This document shows positions 59,032-64,000 of a DNA stretch of 64,000 nt, in pieces. The stretch is from CALBPI01 sp045110335. Lineage in GTDB: Bacteria > Pseudomonadota > Gammaproteobacteria > Steroidobacterales > Woeseiaceae. The notes below the pieces were generated by a model. It made no database searches and was not told the DNA's origin. It saw only the letters and a list, made by a program, of their open reading frames with translations. The translations under genes were made by a program, and so were the position numbers. Within the stretch, counting starts at the first letter, position 1; the number at the start of each line of letters is the position of its first letter. The stretch lies in contig JBGCGB010000018.1 in assembly GCA_045110335.1 (NCBI GenBank), forward strand, positions 23,362 through 87,361, written 5' to 3'.

Positions 59032-59379
59032 CTACATCTCAAAGATGGGGCGAATCTCAACGCTGCCGGCACCTTCGTGCTGCAACATTTTGGCGTACTC
59101 GATCACTGGATCGATGTTGTCGCATTCGAACAGGTAGTAGCCGCCGAGCTGCTCCTTGGTCTCTGCGAACGGCCCATCACTAACGGTGATCTTGCCACCG
59201 GTCTGGCGAACGGTTGTTGCCGCTGGTGTATCCACCAGCCGATTACCACTCTTAAAGTGCCCCGCGGCTTGTGACTGGTCCATAACCGCTTGGTGTAACC
59301 CAATGACGCGCATTTGCTCGTCTTCCGGCATAGCGGCCCAACGTGCTTCGGCATCGTAAATCAACATGACATATTCCAT
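59032..59379 (-). CDS. YCII/DGPF-domain protein (ECF42 partner)
   Basis: This 115-aa protein begins MEYVMLIYDAEARW and carries the name-giving ITVSDGPFAETKEQLGGYYLFEC motif of the DGPF/YCII-like family. Such proteins are encoded beside, and proposed to be targets of, ECF42 sigma factors. The ATG at 59379 is chosen because the domain begins there. It is upstream of the sigma gene with a 3-bp gap, on the same strand. Confidence 0.9.
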   Translation of the reverse strand: MEYVMLIYDAEARWAAMPEDEQMRVIGLHQAVMDQSQAAGHFKSGNRLVDTPAATTVRQTGGKITVSDGPFAETKEQLGGYYLFECDNIDPVIEYAKMLQHEGAGSVEIRPIFEM

Positions 59380-59558
59380 GACAGTGCTCCTTTGCGTGAT
59401 TGTCATGATAAATGACGAATCAGTGATGCGGTTTACGACATCTTTGGAAAAAAGATTTTGTATAGATGTTGTCGAAAACTAAACCTGTGTAGCAACTGGC
59501 CGCTAATTATCCAAATGCGCTTTCCGTTCTAGCGAAACGCTTTGCTTATGAGGTTTCC

Positions 59559-61358
59559 TTGCCAGCCAGTCGCCTGCAAAAATTGATGACGTCGCGTCCT
59601 GTTCGCCGAGTCGGATTGCTTGCGCTTGGCTGGAGCACCTGTGCCGGCGCTGTTTTATGGAGTTGGTGGCGTTTTAGTACTTTGGCGGCGAGCGGAATAG
59701 CTCCCAGTTTTCTCGAAGTCACGTGGATGCCGATGCTGGCAGTCAGCTCGATCATTGGTGCGGTCGGATTTGTTTTGCTGCGATCAGGTGGGGGATGGGA
59801 TGAGGATGATTTCTGGCGTCACCTCGATCGCAACACGGATTTTCTAACCCGGATCATTAATGCCCAACCAGCGATGATTTTCGTCAAAGATGCGAAGACT
59901 TTGAAGTACGTTACTGTCAATCAGTCTTTCGCCGATTTTTTGGGCTACGCCCCCGAGCATTTCATTGGACGGTCCGACAAAGACTATTTTCCAAAGGCAA
60001 AGCTCGCCTTGTTTCGGGAGTCAGACTTGGAGGCACTGAAAGTCAGGGAAACAGTCAGCGTGGATGAGCAGGAGCTCATCGAGCGTCCGGACGGTAGCCG
60101 CTTTATTCTCAGTTCCAGAAAGGTTTGCCTTCGTCATGGAGATGGCCAGCCGCGCTACCTGATGGGGATCGCCAGTGACATCACCGCCTATAAAGAAGTC
60201 AGTGAAGCCTTGCAGATGAGCGAAGGCAAGTTTATGGCGGTTATCCAGAATGCTGAGATGGGCGTGATGACCATCAAAGACGATGGCGTCATTGACATGG
60301 TGAATCCGGCGGCTGCGAAAATCTTGAAGTGCGACATTAGCGATATGGTCGGCATGCCTTATTTGACGTTCGTCAGCGAAAAAGAGCAGGACAAATCGCG
60401 AGAGCAACTGCAGGAGTTTTTTGATCCTAATGATGCTAACGCCGCAAAAGTACAGAGAGAAATGGTCGGCATCGGCAAAGACGGCGTCGAGTTTCCGCTT
60501 TGGCGATCGGTGACGCCCATTGAAACCGGCGACGGCAACCGACTCGCCGTGATGTTTCGGGACATGACGAATGAGCGCAAAGCCCAAAGAGAATTGATCG
60601 AGGCAAAGAATCTCGCCGAAAAGGCAAACGTAGCGAAGTCCCAGTTCTTGGCGACGATGTCGCACGAGTTGAGAACGCCACTAAACGCGATCATCGGTTT
60701 TAGCGAATTGCTGAAAGATTTGTCCGATGATCGGGAGGATTCCCAGACCGGTATGTTTGTGCAGCATGTCCACGACGCCGGCAATCATTTGTTGGCGTTG
60801 ATTAATGATATTTTGGATCTATCGAAAATCGAAGCTGGCGAGTTCGAGCTCGATATTGTCGAGACTTCGACGGAGGAATTCTTCCGTGGTATCGAGGGCA
60901 CGATGCGCGGGCTGGTCGAGAAAAACGGTAATACGTTGAACGTGAAAGCCGCCGGTTTGCCATCAACGATAGAAACGGATGCCACGAAGTTACGCCAGGT
61001 CATTATTAACCTGTTGAGCAATGCTGCGAAGTTTACAGAGAGCGGGTGTGTTGAATTGACCGCTGCCATCGAGTTTGACGAGTCCGCCGGACAAGAGGCA
61101 TTGACCGTCAGCGTCAGCGATACCGGTATTGGGATAGAGGCAGATAAGCTTGAGCAGGTGATGTCCGCGTTTGGCCAGGCGGATGCCAGCACTACGCGAA
61201 AATACGGTGGTACCGGGCTGGGTCTGGCGATTAGTCGCCAGTTCTGCCAGATGCTGGGCGGGGATATTGCCGTGACCAGTGTTTATGGCGAGGGCTCTAC
61301 TTTCACCGCAACGGTGTTGGTGCCTTCTGCCAGCTGGCGCCACGCGGAAGCGAGTTAG
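59559..61358 (+). CDS. membrane PAS-PAS sensor histidine kinase (tandem copy 1)
   Basis: This 599-aa kinase has two N-terminal helices (about 17-37 and 55-75), two PAS domains (about 95-215 and 220-345), a HisKA dimer domain with His369 in TMSHELRTPLNAIIGFSELL, and a HATPase_c domain (LSNAAKFTESG, VSDTGIGIEADKLEQVM, GGTGLGLAISRQFCQMLGG). There is no receiver. The start is TTG at 59559, with GAGG 7 nt upstream; an ATG 27 bp later would remove part of the basic N-terminus. It is followed by a paralog at 61443. Signal and response regulator unknown. Confidence 0.9.
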   Translation: MPASRLQKLMTSRPVRRVGLLALGWSTCAGAVLWSWWRFSTLAASGIAPSFLEVTWMPMLAVSSIIGAVGFVLLRSGGGWDEDDFWRHLDRNTDFLTRIINAQPAMIFVKDAKTLKYVTVNQSFADFLGYAPEHFIGRSDKDYFPKAKLALFRESDLEALKVRETVSVDEQELIERPDGSRFILSSRKVCLRHGDGQPRYLMGIASDITAYKEVSEALQMSEGKFMAVIQNAEMGVMTIKDDGVIDMVNPAAAKILKCDISDMVGMPYLTFVSEKEQDKSREQLQEFFDPNDANAAKVQREMVGIGKDGVEFPLWRSVTPIETGDGNRLAVMFRDMTNERKAQRELIEAKNLAEKANVAKSQFLATMSHELRTPLNAIIGFSELLKDLSDDREDSQTGMFVQHVHDAGNHLLALINDILDLSKIEAGEFELDIVETSTEEFFRGIEGTMRGLVEKNGNTLNVKAAGLPSTIETDATKLRQVIINLLSNAAKFTESGCVELTAAIEFDESAGQEALTVSVSDTGIGIEADKLEQVMSAFGQADASTTRKYGGTGLGLAISRQFCQMLGGDIAVTSVYGEGSTFTATVLVPSASWRHAEAS

Positions 61359-61442
61359 CGCTCAAATTTATCGATTTTTCCCATATACGAGCTGATGCGC
61401 GTATTATGTTTGATCAACTACGCTTTCGGGGGAGGGCGACGT

Positions 61443-63245
61443 TTGTCTCGATCAAGTCACTTGTTCTCCATGCAGCGTCGCCGTTCATGGTGGCCGTTAT
61501 TTTTCGTCACGGTTCTTATTAGTATCGTCGGCTGCGCTTGTGCGTTTTGGTGGCAGTCCTCGTTGGGAATAGCAGGCGCTGTTGTCGCAACATCCGGCGG
61601 TGCGTGGTTACCTGCGCTGACCTTCTTTGCAACGACTTTACTGGCCATGACCTGGGTTATTCGTTCGGGCAGCCTGAAGTCTGTGGTTACGGCTGAACTG
61701 CCAAGCACATTGCGACATACCGCCGAGTTGCTCACAACCATCCTCGATCATGCGCCCGCGATGGTTTTTGTCAAAGATGTCAACACGCGAAAATACGTCA
61801 GTGTGAATCGCGAAGTCACCGATGCGACCGGATTCAGCGAAGCACATTTTCTCGGTAAAACTGATGGTGAGCTGTTTAGCGAGGAGTTGGCAGCGCTCTT
61901 CGTGGGCGATGATGAACGCATGCTCGAGACGCCGGGTACGGCCGTTAATGAGCGCGAAGAGGTGTTCTACTGCAAAGATGGCAGTACGCTGTTGTTACGT
62001 ACACGCAAAGTTGTTGTGCGCGACATGACCGGCAAAGCGCATTTCTTGTTGGGCATTTCGAACAACATCACCGACGAACGCAAGGCGATGGAGGCGCTGC
62101 GCCGCAGCGAGCAGCGCTATCAAGCCGTCATCGAGAGTGCCGAACTGGGCATACTGACACTGGATGGGAAAGGCCAGGTGTTAAGCGCCAATCCTTCTGC
62201 CACAGAAATCTTGGGTTACGAGAGCGTCGATATGATTGGCGAGAGTTACCTGAAGTTCGTGTCGCAGGATGGTCAGGCGCAATCGAAAGAAGTGTTTGCA
62301 ACGTTGCTCGCATCAATGCGAGCAGACGATCTTCGAAGTCGCGAATTGGTGGCGGTTCGAAAAAATGGCGAGCGTTTTCCGGTGTGGCGCTCAATGACGT
62401 TGCTGACGGATGGTGAAGATATTGTCTTCGCGGTGATGTTTCGTGACATGACGGCTGAAAAGGCCGCCGAAACCAAGTTGATCGAATCACGACTGGTGGC
62501 TGAAAAAGCGAATCAGGCCAAGTCGGATTTTCTGGCAACGATGTCGCATGAGCTCAGAACGCCACTGAATGCGATTATCGGATTTAGCGAATTGTTGGGG
62601 ATCGCCGAAGCTCGCGAGGAAAGTGCGGACGTGATGATGTATGCGGATCGGATCGGCGAAGCCGGGCAGCACTTGCTGGCGCTGATCAATGACGTGTTGG
62701 ATCTCTCCAAAATCGAAGCCGGCAAGGCGACCCTGGATGTCGTTGATACGGATTTGGTGGTCTTCTTTAGGTCGACAAGAAACACCGTGCAAGATCTCGT
62801 TGAAGCACAAGGTAATGTCTTTGAGATGCGCTTGGGTCAGTTTCCACCGAAGGTACCGACAGACCCGACTAAATTACGCCAAATTTTGCTGAATCTACTG
62901 GGTAATGCATCGAAATTCACATCGAACGGTCGCGTAACGCTGGATGTGAAGATAGAGCGCGATGCAGACAGGGATATGTTGGTGATGCAGGTGGCCGATA
63001 CGGGCGTTGGGATACCGGAAGAAAAGCTGGATCACGTCATGAACGCGTTTGCCCAGGCGGACTCGTCGATGACCCGCAATTTCGGCGGCACGGGACTAGG
63101 TTTGGCCATCACGCAGCGCAATTGCGACTTGATGGGCGGTGATATTAGGGTAGAGAGCACATTGGGCGAAGGCTCGGTATTCACAGCCAGGGTGGCGGTT
63201 CCACCGCCGATGCATGCTATTACCGAGCGGGTAGACGCCGATTAG
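61443..63245 (+). CDS. membrane PAS-PAS sensor histidine kinase (tandem copy 2)
   Basis: This 600-aa kinase is paralogous to the preceding one: two N-terminal helices, two PAS domains (ILDHAPAMVFVKDVNTRKYVSVN and AVIESAELGILTLDGKG), HisKA with His369 in TMSHELRTPLNAIIGFSELLG, and HATPase_c (LGNASKFTSNG, VADTGVGIPEEKLD, GGTGLGLAITQRNC). The TTG at 61443 is chosen because GGAGG (61431-61435) lies 7 nt upstream and because this places the phospho-His at residue 369 exactly as in copy 1. An in-frame ATG at 61395 would add 16 residues. No receiver domain and no adjacent regulator. Confidence 0.9.
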   Translation: MSRSSHLFSMQRRRSWWPLFFVTVLISIVGCACAFWWQSSLGIAGAVVATSGGAWLPALTFFATTLLAMTWVIRSGSLKSVVTAELPSTLRHTAELLTTILDHAPAMVFVKDVNTRKYVSVNREVTDATGFSEAHFLGKTDGELFSEELAALFVGDDERMLETPGTAVNEREEVFYCKDGSTLLLRTRKVVVRDMTGKAHFLLGISNNITDERKAMEALRRSEQRYQAVIESAELGILTLDGKGQVLSANPSATEILGYESVDMIGESYLKFVSQDGQAQSKEVFATLLASMRADDLRSRELVAVRKNGERFPVWRSMTLLTDGEDIVFAVMFRDMTAEKAAETKLIESRLVAEKANQAKSDFLATMSHELRTPLNAIIGFSELLGIAEAREESADVMMYADRIGEAGQHLLALINDVLDLSKIEAGKATLDVVDTDLVVFFRSTRNTVQDLVEAQGNVFEMRLGQFPPKVPTDPTKLRQILLNLLGNASKFTSNGRVTLDVKIERDADRDMLVMQVADTGVGIPEEKLDHVMNAFAQADSSMTRNFGGTGLGLAITQRNCDLMGGDIRVESTLGEGSVFTARVAVPPPMHAITERVDAD

Positions 63246-63278
63246 GTCGCAGATCTGGCGCTGAACACCCCGCAGCTA

Positions 63279-63307
63279 TTGACTATGCAGCGTGACACGG
63301 CTTTAAT
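63279..63307 (+). promoter_or_regulatory. sigma-70 promoter of tRNA-Phe
   Basis: TTGACT (63279-63284), a 17-bp spacer and TTTAAT (63302-63307) form a near-consensus promoter; a GC-rich stretch (ACCCCGCTCGC) right after the -10 resembles the discriminator of stringently controlled tRNA promoters. The start would be near 63314, about 30 bp before the tRNA. Confidence 0.75.
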
Positions 63308-63343
63308 ACCCCGCTCGCATTCGCGACCCCGTATTCCGGGAAT

Positions 63344-63419
63344 GGCCAGGTAGCTCAGTTGGTAGAGCAGCGGATTGAAAATCCGCGTGTCGGTGGTTCG
63401 ATTCCGCCCCTGGCCACCA
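63344..63419 (+). tRNA. tRNA-Phe (GAA)
   Basis: A 76-nt cloverleaf: acceptor GGCCAGG (63344-63350) pairs with CCTGGCC (63409-63415), the D arm has TAGCTCAGTTGG, the anticodon stem is GCGGA/TCCGC with loop TTGAAAA (anticodon GAA, 63377-63379), the T arm has GGTTCGATTCC, and the discriminator A plus CCA are encoded (63416-63419). Confidence 0.97.
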
Positions 63420-63430
63420 AACATAAAAAT

Positions 63431-63453
63431 GCCCGCTGCAAGCGGGCTTTTTT
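63431..63453 (+). terminator. rho-independent terminator after tRNA-Phe
   Basis: GCCCGCT (63431-63437) and AGCGGGC (63441-63447) form a 7-bp stem with a 3-nt loop, followed by TTTTTT (63448-63453); flanking ACATAAAAA/TTTATGT extends the pairing. It lies 12 bp after the tRNA. Confidence 0.9.
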
Positions 63454-64000
63454 ATGTTTGATGTTCAGAGGATCGGAGAGATCCACGAGTTCGACGAAGG
63501 GCAGGATGCCCGAGTGCCGCGAAGCACACGATGTGCGAGAGCGGCGTCCGCCAGCTGGTCGCCGCCCAAACAGTGTAGGCGCACTTAAAAGGTCCTAGCA
63601 GGATAACGCTATGAGTTTCCTAGTCGTATCCAGTCCTTAGTTGTGATAACTCAGATCCGATCGGGACCAGAGGCTGCTTTACGCTTGTTTTTTTGCCATT
63701 GGTCCAGCGAACCTCGGGACGCCGGCAAATGACTCAAAGCGGACGGTCACCAAGCGACCATTTTCGACAAATTCTTGCCCTTCTAACTTTCAGCTCGGTC
63801 GCAAGACTTGCCACTCGCGAACGGCTGCTTTTGGTGAATGACGACGGGCCTTTTTCGTCAGTGGCCCTGACCCTATCCTGGTGCTTGCGACACTTGTGGC
63901 GTGGCTACGATATTCGCAAACTCGGCAAGCAAAAAATTTTGCAATGCGACGATGGCTTGTGGCTGACCCTTTCTGGTCGGAGCAACCAGACTGAGTTGAG
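63454..64000. other. no recognisable gene downstream of tRNA-Phe
   Basis: About 550 bp with no open frame that looks like a protein on either strand; frames are short and their translations match nothing I know. The first 130 bp are more GC-rich than the rest. I see no tRNA 3'-end repeat, integrase fragment or insertion-sequence end. It could be a decayed element or long intergenic DNA. Confidence 0.6.

Noticed and set aside
59559..63245. The tandem kinases as hybrid kinases with receiver domains
   Set aside because: Neither protein has an Asp-phosphorylation receiver domain after the ATPase domain; both end just past it.
63359..63598. 79-aa open frame running through tRNA-Phe and its terminator
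   Set aside because: It begins inside the tRNA gene and crosses the terminator; the translation matches nothing.
1..64000. CRISPR array, insertion sequence, prophage or toxin-antitoxin module
   Set aside because: No regular direct repeats, transposase, integrase, phage structural genes or convincing toxin-antitoxin pair could be found by eye.

Overview
The window is a dense chromosomal stretch from a Gammaproteobacterium. It has a divergent pspF/pspA phage-shock locus with a sigma-54 promoter, the ftsY-ftsE-ftsX-rpoH cell-division and heat-shock block, rsmD-coaD, rpmB-rpmG, radC next to coaBC-dut, pyrE beside an ExoIII/Crc-type gene (a Pseudomonas-like pairing), and mutY-yggX. A nickel superoxide dismutase, ergothioneine genes and a DesB-size desaturase suggest an aerobic, probably marine or environmental lineage rather than an enteric. 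I cannot name the genus. No insertion sequence, prophage, CRISPR array or plasmid gene is visible; this is core chromosome with some accessory signalling genes.

Layout. 1-4600: truncated M1 peptidase, then pspF facing pspA-pspB-pspC-like-pspC plus a small extra membrane gene. 4600-11400: small secreted protein, GGDEF-EAL protein, bactofilin, gshA and two unknown membrane-anchored proteins. 11350-19050: ferredoxin-reductase-like enzyme with an SDR, an MHYT sensor kinase, the Ni-SOD gene sodN with its protease sodX, an MMPL/RND exporter and csaA. 19150-23900: lone receiver, two MATE transporters around a DUF4345 gene, and a glutaryl-CoA-type dehydrogenase. 24000-33500: OmpA lipoprotein, DUF3465, folD, rpoH, ftsX, ftsE, ftsY, rsmD, coaD, mutM, a fatty acid desaturase, rpmG and rpmB. 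33600-41400: radC, coaBC, dut, DUF4124, pyrE, xth, ampG, a DUF6763-like gene, marC and trmB. 41400-49800: degenerate GGDEF-EAL protein, an ECF sigma/anti-sigma/DUF4097 operon, an AsmA protein, SRPBCC, mutY and yggX. 49750-57100: a glycosylation-like cluster (two STT3-like membrane proteins, GtrA, a DPM1-like glycosyltransferase) followed by egtD-egtB. 57100-64000: TetR regulator, ECF42 sigma with its DGPF partner, tandem sensor kinases, tRNA-Phe and about 550 bp with no recognisable gene.

Most notable points. (1) A perfect CIRCE operator (TTAGCACTC-N9-GAGTGCTAA) sits just upstream of rpoH and overlaps a plausible promoter, suggesting that HrcA represses the heat-shock sigma factor. (2) The paralogous STT3/PglB-like proteins keep a PVRYYSD-like stretch and the DHH..E motif, but the WWDYG signature is replaced; they form a compact cluster with a DPM1-like transferase and a GtrA protein. 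(3) A GGDEF-EAL protein has lost the key residues of both domains. (4) The psp operon carries two PspC-domain genes and a further small membrane gene. (5) Two tandem sensor kinases of almost equal length (599 and 600 aa) both appear to start at TTG with good Shine-Dalgarno sequences. Functions are inferred from motifs read by eye; no database search was run.
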